Assembly: GCF_014641455.1 (NCBI RefSeq)
Contig: NZ_BMHT01000002.1
Span: 828,605-892,604 of the forward strand
From: Hymenobacter cavernae
Lineage (GTDB): Bacteria; Bacteroidota; Bacteroidia; Cytophagales; Hymenobacteraceae
Length of the DNA: 64,000 nt
Direction of reading: 5' to 3'
Position 1 is the first letter of the stretch. Each line of letters starts with the position of its first letter. A program made the translations under genes and the position numbers. Of the stretch, positions 26,538 to 35,190 are shown in pieces. The notes beneath the pieces are model-generated. The model was given only the letters and a program-made list of their open reading frames with translations, was not told the DNA's origin and made no database searches.

Positions 26538-29096
26538 ATGGTTTCATCTCTAACAATTTCCAGTAGAAGTATGACAAGCTTACTAAGGGTTCATGTATTC
26601 TATCTCACATCAGCCTTACTGCTGGTATTTTCAAGGTTGCAGGCACAACAGCTAGACCCATCTTTTCAGCTTAGTTCTTATTACCAAACTGCCGTAATTA
26701 ATGACGCATTACAGCAGCCGGATGGAAAGTGGTTAGTGGCAGGTAGCTTCACGCGTGTTAATGGAGGAACTGATGTACAGGCTCTTGCTCGCCTGAATAC
26801 AGATGGTACGCTCGACCAGACGTTTGCAGCTAATGCGACTGGGCTAAGACGTGTTGCAAATCTGCAAATGCTGCCGTCAGGGCGAATTTTGCTGGTTGGT
26901 GCGCAACTAGCGGGAGAATCCTCACTTGGCTCTACGTTGTTGCAGTTAAACCTAGATGGTACCCGCTACACTGGTTTTCTAATTACTTCGCTTCCCAATT
27001 TCTTTTCGGCTACCGCAGCGGCGGTGCAGCCTGATGGTCGCATCCTGGTAGGAGGTCCTAACTCAGGAAGCAATATCGGACTGCTGCGATTGCTGCCCAA
27101 TGGTAGCCGTGATGCTTCTTTTCAGCCTAACGCTGTGCCAGATGTAAGTATCAGTAAGCTACTTGTGCAACCCGATGGCAAAATTTTGGTAGTAGGGCGG
27201 CAGTTGGGATTTGGTAGCGTAAGAAATAGAATTGTGGTGCGTCTGAATGCGGATGGCTCACTCGATAATGGATTTGATGCCAATAATAACCCAGGTAATA
27301 ATGTCGCTGCACAAGATGCCGCCTTACTACCAGATGGTCGTGTGCTGGTAGCTGGTTACGGCGATAACATATTTGGCTCATCTACCGGCAGTATTGTCCG
27401 GTTATTGCCTGATGGTAGTCCTGATCAAACTTTTAAGTTGGATGCCAGCATGAGTGGAGTTAATGTGCAGCGCCTCGTGCTGCAAGAGGACGGAAAAATA
27501 GTAGCAGCGCTTCAGTCGCGCTATACTTTACCGCTCAATACGACCAAACTAATTCGGCTGGAAGCCAACGGCAGCCAAGATGCGTCCTTCCAAATAGGTG
27601 ATGGGCCTGATGAAGTAATTCAAGCTTTGCGTCTTCAGGAAGATGGACGGCTATTGGTAGGAGGCTATTTCTGGAATTTCAATGGACAACGCCGGAGCTT
27701 GGCGCTATTAGAATCAACGGGCGCTGTAGTGCCTGGTTTTGCGCCTTTGCTGCAACAGCCGAGTGCGGTCAGTAAAATAGTTCGGTTACCGGATGGTAAG
27801 TTGCTGGTGAACGGTGACTTCCAAACAGTTGGATCCGTTCTAACAGACAAGTTAGCTCGCCTGATGCCTGATGGTACTCCCGATGCTACTTTCTCTTATC
27901 GCAACCAGGATAACAGTGGTATAATAACGCATCTGGTTGGCCAACCAGATGGTAAAGTTTTGCTAGCTAGAAGAGTATCGAAATATGGTAGTCCACAACA
28001 GATTTATTTGCAGCGTCTCAATGTAGATGGCTCACTGGATGTGGAGTTCTCCATGACGCTTGGTCCACCTCCCAGTTACACTTCCACCGCTATTTCACTA
28101 TTAACGCTTCAACCAGATGGGCGAATATTGGTAGGTGGTTGGTTTTCAGACGCGCAAGGCCGTAAGCACTTAATCCGCTTACTCCCTGATGGTACCGTGG
28201 ATACTAGCTTTAACCCAACTTCAGTAAGTGAATTACGAGGCGTATCGGCACTCTTGCAGGCAGATGGTAAAATCACCTGCATTGGTATGACCAATACCGA
28301 CCAGCCGATAGCAACAAGGCTACTACCCACTGGTGCGCCAGACCCAACCTTTGCCTTTGTGCCAGGAAGTATAGCTACTGGAAGCCTTAGCTTGTCGGCT
28401 CAGCAATCGAACGGGAGCTACCTGACAGTGTTTTATAGCTACGGGGTGCAGAATGATGTGCTATACCGCCTTGTGCCTACTGGAGCCATTGACCCGGTTT
28501 TCTCTGCACCAATCGAAGGGTACGAAGGAGCAGCTACAGAAATTGGTGTTACCTGTCTGGCTGTTCAGCCCGACGATAAAGTATTAGTTGGTGGAAAGCT
28601 TAAGCTAGCGAGCAACTCAACGTCTTCTCTGTATAACCTTATTCGGTTAGACTCTAATGGACGATTAGATAATAGCTTCAACACTACTTTTTTCGGCACA
28701 AGTACCCTTGGTCAAACTGCTAGTGTCCGGACGCTTCTGGTTCTGCCCGATGGAGCAACCCTGGTAGGCGGTGCTTTCACACAGGTAAATGGCCGCTTGG
28801 CTATGGGAGTGGTGAAGCTCCAGCCGGCCACTGTCACGGGCACGAAGGAGGCCCTTGATCAAGTCAAGATTATGGTGTACCCTAATCCGGCACATGATCA
28901 GCTTACAGTAAAAGTAGATGCTGTCTCTAAACCTCAATCTATTTCTTTGATAGATGTAACTGGAAGAACAGTAGTAGTATATCAAGTGAAGGAAACAGCT
29001 ATGAAGTTGGCTATCCCCCAAGTAACCCCGGGCGTGTACCTGCTCCGCGTAAACTATGCCGATGGACCAGTGACACGGCGGGTGGTAATCCAGTAA
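26538..29096 (+). CDS. T9SS-exported delta-60 repeat beta-propeller protein
   Basis: An 852-residue surface or secreted protein; the second ATG at 26571 also gives a good signal peptide (ends RLQAQ). The body is a tandem series of delta-60 repeats, each near 50-60 residues with QPDGK(I/L)LV(A/G)G and RL(N/L)xDGxxDxxF (for example LQPDGRILVGGWF, RLLPDGTVDTSF), expected to fold as a beta-propeller. The last ~75 residues (IMVYPNPAHDQLTVK to RRVVIQ) are a type A T9SS sorting domain. Base composition is clearly less GC-rich than the neighbours, and no CCTAGG occurs across this gene, which suggests later acquisition. Function unknown. Confidence 0.85.
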   Translation: MVSSLTISSRSMTSLLRVHVFYLTSALLLVFSRLQAQQLDPSFQLSSYYQTAVINDALQQPDGKWLVAGSFTRVNGGTDVQALARLNTDGTLDQTFAANATGLRRVANLQMLPSGRILLVGAQLAGESSLGSTLLQLNLDGTRYTGFLITSLPNFFSATAAAVQPDGRILVGGPNSGSNIGLLRLLPNGSRDASFQPNAVPDVSISKLLVQPDGKILVVGRQLGFGSVRNRIVVRLNADGSLDNGFDANNNPGNNVAAQDAALLPDGRVLVAGYGDNIFGSSTGSIVRLLPDGSPDQTFKLDASMSGVNVQRLVLQEDGKIVAALQSRYTLPLNTTKLIRLEANGSQDASFQIGDGPDEVIQALRLQEDGRLLVGGYFWNFNGQRRSLALLESTGAVVPGFAPLLQQPSAVSKIVRLPDGKLLVNGDFQTVGSVLTDKLARLMPDGTPDATFSYRNQDNSGIITHLVGQPDGKVLLARRVSKYGSPQQIYLQRLNVDGSLDVEFSMTLGPPPSYTSTAISLLTLQPDGRILVGGWFSDAQGRKHLIRLLPDGTVDTSFNPTSVSELRGVSALLQADGKITCIGMTNTDQPIATRLLPTGAPDPTFAFVPGSIATGSLSLSAQQSNGSYLTVFYSYGVQNDVLYRLVPTGAIDPVFSAPIEGYEGAATEIGVTCLAVQPDDKVLVGGKLKLASNSTSSLYNLIRLDSNGRLDNSFNTTFFGTSTLGQTASVRTLLVLPDGATLVGGAFTQVNGRLAMGVVKLQPATVTGTKEALDQVKIMVYPNPAHDQLTVKVDAVSKPQSISLIDVTGRTVVVYQVKETAMKLAIPQVTPGVYLLRVNYADGPVTRRVVIQ

Positions 29097-29109
29097 TCAG
29101 TATAGCTTT

Positions 29110-29160
29110 CCTAACAGTAGCGCCCGCAAGCTGCACTAGCTTGCGGGCGCTACTGTTAGG
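29110..29160. terminator. 23-bp palindromic convergent terminator
   Basis: Perfect 23-bp stem (29110-29132 with 29138-29160) and 5-base loop between the delta-60 gene (+) and the MG2/plug gene (-). No strong T-run, so it may also be a dispersed repeat of the type seen after polA. Confidence 0.6.
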
Positions 29161-29175
29161 ATACGGCAACAAGTT

Positions 29176-31596
29176 CTACAACGTAGGCTTCACCTCAAAG
29201 GTAAAGCTAGCACTGCCCGCCAGCCCATTGGAAACCAAGCCCTGCACCACCACCATATACCGCCCGGCCTGGTCGCCGGTGTAAAAGTCAAGCTTGGTAG
29301 GAGCCGTGCCGGTCGTGATGGCCGGGTTCCAGTACAGTAGGTTGCGCAGGTCGGGTAGGCGGCTTTGGGTGGCTTGGGGCGTGTCGTAGCGCGGGGCGTA
29401 GAAGTCGCGCTGGCCTTGCAGGCCTTCGTACTGCTGCACCAGTACCCTAGGGTCGAGCTTGAAGCCTTCTAGGTCGCCCTTGTAGGTGGTGTAGCTTACC
29501 ACGCCGCTGTACACGGCCAAGCCATGAAAATAGCGGCTGGTAATTACCTCCAGCTTCTGAATTTTCAACGGATCCATGGCCATGATCTTGTTGACGTTGA
29601 AGATCGGGACGCCGTCGAGCAGCACCATGGGGTTGTCGTTGAACGTCGACCTGGTAAGGCGGTCTACCACCAGAAAGTGAAAGCCATCTTTGCGGATGCG
29701 GACCAGTACGCCCGGCACGTATTCGCGCATCACCTCTTCCAATACCTTGAAGCGAGTGTACTTATCCAGCAGATAGGTTTCGTCAGCCTTGCCGTAAAAA
29801 GCCAGGCTATCAACCACAGGAGCCAAGTAGCGGTTGCGGGCTCTATCGGCGAAGGCGTTTTGCACCTGATTCTGGAAGTGGCGCTTGGCGTAATCCTGCT
29901 GGAAGCGGATGAGTGGCGCAAACCTAGGTGTTGCGGCGGGGGCGTATTGCGAAGAGTATGAGTTGAAAAGCTCAATCCGGCAGGTGCTGTCCTGCTGCGG
30001 GTCCGTTTGCACCATGATTTCTTTGGCGCCATACAGATCACCTAGCTCGAAGCGCACGCTGCCATCGGCGTCGCTCAGGGCGCTTTGGAGCCGGATCAAC
30101 CGGCTGGGCGACGACAAGTAGGTCAGTATGCTCTTCACGGGCTGGTTGGTGCCCGCCTGCGTAAGCCGCCCCTGCACCAAAGGACCATGTAGCTCGGGTA
30201 GGTGCGGGAAGGCTGCCAGCATAGGCGCCAGGGCCTGCTCCCACCGGAAACGGCTCCAGCCCTGGGTCAGCATTAGGTTGTCGGCGGCCTCGGCGGCTTC
30301 CGGGCTGGTGGCAGTCAGATAATATTCCGGGTGCTCTACCGTGCCTTTTAGATCCGAAGCCAGCCATAAGTAGCTATTGATGTCGGTGGTAGGAGCCGTG
30401 GTCAGCGAATCGAGCCGGTACACGGCCATCGACATATTCGCAGTAAGCGCTTGGGTGTTCGCCGCCACGGCACCTAGGTCCACAGATACCTTTTCGCGCG
30501 TGGTATACTGGCTTTTATCCGCGCGGGCGTTAATGGTAAGCTTGGTTTTAGGCGGTTGAAAGTACAGCCGCTCGCACACGGGCTTCTGGTCAGCGTTGAA
30601 CAAGGTGAAGTGCGAAATTCCATCGGCCAGCTGACTTGCATCAACGGGGAAAATGGCCTGACCATTAAGCAACTGCCCTTTAACGGCCACCACTACCTGC
30701 TGCCGCGAATGAGCCAGCAAGAAAACCGTTTCGGGCTGTGTGTTCGTGGCACTGACGTATAAGGCTAAGGCATTGGCGCCCCGGCTTTCCAGGCGCAGCA
30801 CGTAGCCCTGCTCGTACACCGGCGGGAGTTTGCGTTTGACTACCTGCTTGTTAGCTAGGGTGAGCTGGGCCGTGTAGGTGGTGCCGGCCTGGGGCGTGAA
30901 CGTGAAATTGCCCATCCCGAAGCGCAGGGTTTTGAAGGTCGCTACGACGGCGCCGCTCTGGTTGAGCAGCTTGCCTTCTGCCGCGGCACCGGTGCCGGCT
31001 TTGGTGGTTACTTTGAAGGCCACCTTACTACTGAGACCCTGCACCAGATTGCCGCCTTCCGGGAAGAACTGCACGTCGTAGGCTGTCGAATCTTTGCTGA
31101 CGGCTACACCCGAGGCCGTCGAGGTATTAATGATAGTTACGGGGCTTTGGAAATAGTACTCGGGGCCAAAATTCCGCATCCAGGCCGTGTAGGCCCGCAC
31201 CGTGTACACGCCCGATGCCAATGACGCCGGCAGCACAAACGAGCCCTGCCCGCTGGCTTGCTTCAGCGGGATCTTGCCTTGCAGCACGGGTCGGTTCGCT
31301 TTGTCGAGTACTTCCACATAGGCTACCGTACTCATCAGTAGAGGCTTACAGGAAGTGCCATCTACGGCGTAGGCTTTAAACCACATCGTTTCGCCGCTGA
31401 GGTAAAGCGGCCGATCTAGGTGCAGGAAAAGCTTTTCGTGGAGAGCTGCCTGCTGATAGCGTCCGAACCGCCGACCTAGGCTGTCTAATGCGCCACCCTG
31501 GCTGTAGGCAGTCCCGGTGGCTGTTAGCCAAAAGCATAGGAAAAGAAGGACTTTGGTAGTCATGCCAGCAAGGCGTAGTCTTTTGCCAATAGTCAT
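29176..31596 (-). CDS. MG2-domain and plug-like protein, last gene of the TonB/DUF4249 operon
   Basis: An 806-residue exported protein; an ATG at 31563 is an alternative start. Signal peptide ends TAYSQ. Residues ~50-150 show an MG2-type macroglobulin domain (HEKLFLHLDRPLYLSGETMW, AYVEVLDKANRPVLQGKIPL). Near residues 655-715 there is a plug-like segment NPMVLLDGVPIFNVNKI and DPLKIQKLEVI, resembling part of a TonB-receptor plug without a following barrel. Bacteroidota proteins of this type often sit near TonB receptors. It is the sixth gene of the minus-strand operon, 29 bases after the third DUF4249 gene. The substrate is unknown. Confidence 0.75.
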   Translation of the reverse strand: MTIGKRLRLAGMTTKVLLFLCFWLTATGTAYSQGGALDSLGRRFGRYQQAALHEKLFLHLDRPLYLSGETMWFKAYAVDGTSCKPLLMSTVAYVEVLDKANRPVLQGKIPLKQASGQGSFVLPASLASGVYTVRAYTAWMRNFGPEYYFQSPVTIINTSTASGVAVSKDSTAYDVQFFPEGGNLVQGLSSKVAFKVTTKAGTGAAAEGKLLNQSGAVVATFKTLRFGMGNFTFTPQAGTTYTAQLTLANKQVVKRKLPPVYEQGYVLRLESRGANALALYVSATNTQPETVFLLAHSRQQVVVAVKGQLLNGQAIFPVDASQLADGISHFTLFNADQKPVCERLYFQPPKTKLTINARADKSQYTTREKVSVDLGAVAANTQALTANMSMAVYRLDSLTTAPTTDINSYLWLASDLKGTVEHPEYYLTATSPEAAEAADNLMLTQGWSRFRWEQALAPMLAAFPHLPELHGPLVQGRLTQAGTNQPVKSILTYLSSPSRLIRLQSALSDADGSVRFELGDLYGAKEIMVQTDPQQDSTCRIELFNSYSSQYAPAATPRFAPLIRFQQDYAKRHFQNQVQNAFADRARNRYLAPVVDSLAFYGKADETYLLDKYTRFKVLEEVMREYVPGVLVRIRKDGFHFLVVDRLTRSTFNDNPMVLLDGVPIFNVNKIMAMDPLKIQKLEVITSRYFHGLAVYSGVVSYTTYKGDLEGFKLDPRVLVQQYEGLQGQRDFYAPRYDTPQATQSRLPDLRNLLYWNPAITTGTAPTKLDFYTGDQAGRYMVVVQGLVSNGLAGSASFTFEVKPTL

Positions 31597-31625
31597 CGGG
31601 GAGAGGATAGAACGTAAGGGGGAAG

Positions 31626-32786
31626 TTATTGCCAGAAGCTAGGTCGCACGTCGGTACCGCGCTTGCGGCAGTCGATACAATCCAGGACCGTGTATGTATA
31701 TCCTGATATCAAACCGTTTTTAGGGTCAAATACTGTATTCACGGGCAGGAAAAGGCGACTACTGAACCTTTGGGCTAAGTCTGGCGGGAAATTCTCGACC
31801 GTATCTGGCGGAACGCAGTCTTCGTAGCCAGATTGCAGCGGCCACCAGTTGGGCAGTTCATTGCGGCTGATGAAGAGGCGCTTCTCCTGCACAGAGTGGG
31901 CGCTGACATACCCTAGGGCTAGCGCCGACTCATCATTGAGGCAGTGCACATTGCCCGTGAGCTGAGCCGGCAGCGGGTCGAACAGCGTGCCGATGTTCTC
32001 GGTGTTCTTCTTCAGCAGCGCCCAGTACTGGTACTCTTCCCGCGTCAGGGCGTGCTGCCGCACCAGGATGCTGTACTTATGGCGCAGCCGATTCGTGGTG
32101 TTCGGAAAAGAACGCAGGAGAAATTGGGAGACAACATCTTGCTGTAATGCAACTGTGTTGCTCACCAGAATGGGCGTCGATTTGTCGCTTTGCCAGCACA
32201 CTAAGGGGTAGAATGTTCTTAGCGGCTGTATCTCACCATTCAGATACTCTATGTTTGGAGCCAGAACAGGTCGACTTTCCCAGGTTTCTTCGTACTGCCA
32301 GCGGTAGTACTGGGTCGTGTTGGTGTCATCGTGAGTGTTGACGTAAATAGCCAGGTCGGCCTCAGACGCCTGCCAGTTGATGTTGTCGATGGCTGGGGTG
32401 GTCTTCACCGGAACGTAGTCGGACGCATACTCTTTGCCATCTGCCGTACGGATGAGCAGGTGATACTGCTTGCCGGAGTTCAGGGCTAGGTTAGCCGACG
32501 TGTAGGTCCCTTTGATAGTGCTTTCGCGCAACGGGTAGCGCGTGCCACCTTCCTCCTCAAGCGCGAGAGTAGCGCCGGTTTCTATCGGAGGCGGAGTCTT
32601 GGCCGCTATGTCGTAGGTGCGCGACAAGTTGATGCTGGTGCTGCCCTGGCTGTTGATAAAGCCATTCACTACCAGGTAGCTCTGGGTAGAGCTGATAGCC
32701 TCGGGCATGTAAGGCTCGATGCAGCCCGGTAGCAGCACCAAGCAGCAGAGCGATAATGCACGAACAAGCACGGCTAAGGTATACAT
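31626..32786 (-). CDS. DUF4249 lipoprotein, paralogue 3
   Basis: A 386-residue lipoprotein with lipobox LPGC in LVLLPGCIEPYMPEA. DUF4249 blocks: YLVVNGFINSQG, INLSRTYDI, TYTSANLALNSGKQYHLLI, EYASDYVPVKTTP, QYYRWQYEETWE, LKKNTENIGTLFDPLPAQ, TGNVHC, and the C-terminal CIDCRKRGTDVRPSFWQ. Highly similar to the next two genes upstream, so a recent tandem triplication is likely. It lies downstream of a TonB receptor, where DUF4249 lipoproteins are thought to act as surface partners. Role inferred from position. Confidence 0.88.
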   Translation of the reverse strand: MYTLAVLVRALSLCCLVLLPGCIEPYMPEAISSTQSYLVVNGFINSQGSTSINLSRTYDIAAKTPPPIETGATLALEEEGGTRYPLRESTIKGTYTSANLALNSGKQYHLLIRTADGKEYASDYVPVKTTPAIDNINWQASEADLAIYVNTHDDTNTTQYYRWQYEETWESRPVLAPNIEYLNGEIQPLRTFYPLVCWQSDKSTPILVSNTVALQQDVVSQFLLRSFPNTTNRLRHKYSILVRQHALTREEYQYWALLKKNTENIGTLFDPLPAQLTGNVHCLNDESALALGYVSAHSVQEKRLFISRNELPNWWPLQSGYEDCVPPDTVENFPPDLAQRFSSRLFLPVNTVFDPKNGLISGYTYTVLDCIDCRKRGTDVRPSFWQ

Positions 32787-32803
32787 TGAGAGGTAACAAG
32801 AAA

Positions 32804-33994
32804 TTATTGCCAGAAACTAGGTCGCACAGCCGTGCCGCGTCTGCGGCAGTCTACACAATCTAGGGTCGCAGACGTGTAGCCTATAAGCGTGTTAGATCCA
32901 TCGTAAACAGGGGCAAGAGGCCAGCTACTTGATCCTAGACCAAAAGCCGAGCGTAAGATATCTGCGACAGGAGGAGGAGGAGGCTTAGGCCGGTCAATAT
33001 AAATGGTATCAGGGGGCACACATACTTCGTAGCCAGTCAAGACGTTCCAGTTAGCGGGCAGCTCCGAGCGGCTGATAAAGATTCGTTTTTCTTCCACTGA
33101 ACGAACCCCAACATAGCCTAAGGCAAGTTCGGCTTCATCGTTGAGTGGATGAACGTTACCGGTAATCTGGGCAGGCAGTGGGTCAAACAGCGTTCCGATG
33201 TTCTCGGTGTTTTTCTTAAGTAATGCCCAATAATTATACTCCTCCGGTGTCAGAGCATATTGCTTTGCCAGAATGCTGTATTTATACCGGAACTGGTTAG
33301 CAGTAGTTGAGAATGAGCGGAGTAGGTAATCAGAGACGACATCCCGGGTCAAGCGGGTGGTGCTACTGATTTTGATGTCTGTAGATTGGGCAGTACTCCA
33401 GCATACCTTAGGGAAGAGAGTTGTGATTTCCTGTATGATACTGTTTTTATATTCAAGCTGGGGAGAAAGCAACGGTATAATTTCCCAGGTTTCTTCGTAC
33501 TCCCACTTGTAGTACTGCGTTGCATTCGCGTCATCATGGCTATTGACGTAAATGCCTAAGCCTGTATCTGTCGGGTGCCAAGTGACGTTGTCGATTGGTG
33601 GTGTGGTTTTGACTGGTGTATAGTCGGACGCATACTCTTTGCCAGCTGTAGTACGGATGAGCAGGCGGTAGTTCTTGATTGTATTCAAGGCTAGGTTCGC
33701 CGAGGTGTAGGTGCCTTTGGTGCTACCTTCACGCAGCAGGTAGCGCTGCCCTCCTTCTTCCTCAATTGATACAGTAGCTAGAGTCTCTACCGGCGAAGTG
33801 GTGCTGGAGCTTATATCGTAAGTGCGGGAGAGCTTGATGGTTGTAATGCCTCTACTATTAATAAAGCCATCCACAACTAAGTAGCGCTTCGTAGAACTAA
33901 TGGCATCTGGCATGTAAGGCTCGATACAGCTGGGGAGAAGGAGCAATAAGCACCAGCATAGCAAGACTCGAGTTGCAGGGAGGATAGTACGCAT
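32804..33994 (-). CDS. DUF4249 lipoprotein, paralogue 2
   Basis: A 396-residue lipoprotein, lipobox LPSC. Same block order as its neighbours (YLVVDGFINSRGITTIKLS, TYTSANLALNTIKNYRLLI, YYKWEYEETWEI, LKKNTENIGTLFDPLPAQIT, C-terminal CVDCRRRGTAVRPSFWQ). Differences cluster in the region YIDRPKPPPPPVAD before the tail, a proline-rich insert absent from paralogue 3. Seventeen bases separate it from the following gene. Confidence 0.88.
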   Translation of the reverse strand: MRTILPATRVLLCWCLLLLLPSCIEPYMPDAISSTKRYLVVDGFINSRGITTIKLSRTYDISSSTTSPVETLATVSIEEEGGQRYLLREGSTKGTYTSANLALNTIKNYRLLIRTTAGKEYASDYTPVKTTPPIDNVTWHPTDTGLGIYVNSHDDANATQYYKWEYEETWEIIPLLSPQLEYKNSIIQEITTLFPKVCWSTAQSTDIKISSTTRLTRDVVSDYLLRSFSTTANQFRYKYSILAKQYALTPEEYNYWALLKKNTENIGTLFDPLPAQITGNVHPLNDEAELALGYVGVRSVEEKRIFISRSELPANWNVLTGYEVCVPPDTIYIDRPKPPPPPVADILRSAFGLGSSSWPLAPVYDGSNTLIGYTSATLDCVDCRRRGTAVRPSFWQ

Positions 33995-34005
33995 TTGGCC
34001 AGTAG

Positions 34006-35190
34006 TTATTGCCAGAAGCTAGGTCGCAAGGCCGTGCCGCGCGTGCGGCAGTCGATGCAGTCACGTGACTGAGCTGTATAACCGATTATTGCCCCCATCT
34101 GGTCATAGACAGGATAAATAGGAAGATAGTTGGGGTTGCCAAAGTAAGATTGTAGGGTTACGGCGGGCGGAGGTGGCGGAAAGGGTTTAGTAAGAAAGAT
34201 AGTGTCGGGGGGCACGCAACTCTCATAACCCGACTGGATAAGCCACTTCTGGGGCAAGTCCATCCGACTGATGAAGATTCGCTTTTTCTCCAGGGAGTGT
34301 GCGCCTACGAACCCCATCGCCAGTTCCGTCTCATTGCTGAGGCACCTAACGTTGCCGGTCAGCTGAGCGGGCTGTGGGTCGAACAGGGTGCCAATGTTTT
34401 CGGTATTCTTTTTAAGTAACTCCCAGTACTGGTACTCCTCCTGAGTCTGGGCATGTTGCTTAATTAGAATACTGTATTTGCTGCGTAGCCGCTCTGATGT
34501 AGTAGGGTATGAACAGATCAGGAAATCAGAGACGACGTCTTGGGTCAAGCGCGTGGTGTTGCTTATCTGGATAGCAGTAGATTGGTTATTGCCCCAACAT
34601 GTGGCTGGAAAAAAGGTAGTGATATCCTGTATCTGTCTATTTTTATATTCTACGATGGGTGAATAAGGCGGCTTGATTTCCCAGGTTTCCTCGTATTCCC
34701 AGCGGTAGTACTGGCTAGCTTTTGTGTCATCATGCGTGTTGACGTAGATGTTTAGGCCAGCATCCGTAGCACGCCAAGCGACATTGTCGATCGGCGGGGT
34801 GGTTTTAACCGGCACGTAGGCTGAAGCATATTCCTGCCCGGCCCCTGTGCGAATAAATAACCGATAATTCTTAGCAGTATTTAGGGTCAGGTTAGGCGAG
34901 GTGTAGGTGCCTTTGGTTGTGCTTTCGTTTACAGGATAGTGCGGGCCATCTTCTTGCTCAATCGCCACGGTAGCTTTGGTTTCTACCGGCGGTGGCGTTT
35001 GGGTGACTATGTCGTAGGTGCGCGAGAGGTTAATCGTCGTGACACCTTGGCTGTTGATGCAGCCATCGACGACTAAGTAGCTTTGCGGGGAGCTGATGGC
35101 AGCGGGCATGTAAGGCTCGATGCAGCCGGGAAGTAGCAGGGGTATGCCCCAGAACAGCGCTACGCGAACAAAAAAGAGAGAAGCCCGCAT
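34006..35190 (-). CDS. DUF4249 lipoprotein, paralogue 1
   Basis: A 394-residue lipoprotein, lipobox LPGC. DUF4249 blocks as in the other two copies, with a proline-rich insert LTKPFPPPPPAV like paralogue 2 and tail CIDCRTRGTALRPSFWQ. Its ATG directly follows the TonB receptor stop codon (TAG ATG, no spacer), so translation is probably coupled. It is therefore the most likely obligate partner of that receptor. Confidence 0.9.
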   Translation of the reverse strand: MRASLFFVRVALFWGIPLLLPGCIEPYMPAAISSPQSYLVVDGCINSQGVTTINLSRTYDIVTQTPPPVETKATVAIEQEDGPHYPVNESTTKGTYTSPNLTLNTAKNYRLFIRTGAGQEYASAYVPVKTTPPIDNVAWRATDAGLNIYVNTHDDTKASQYYRWEYEETWEIKPPYSPIVEYKNRQIQDITTFFPATCWGNNQSTAIQISNTTRLTQDVVSDFLICSYPTTSERLRSKYSILIKQHAQTQEEYQYWELLKKNTENIGTLFDPQPAQLTGNVRCLSNETELAMGFVGAHSLEKKRIFISRMDLPQKWLIQSGYESCVPPDTIFLTKPFPPPPPAVTLQSYFGNPNYLPIYPVYDQMGAIIGYTAQSRDCIDCRTRGTALRPSFWQ

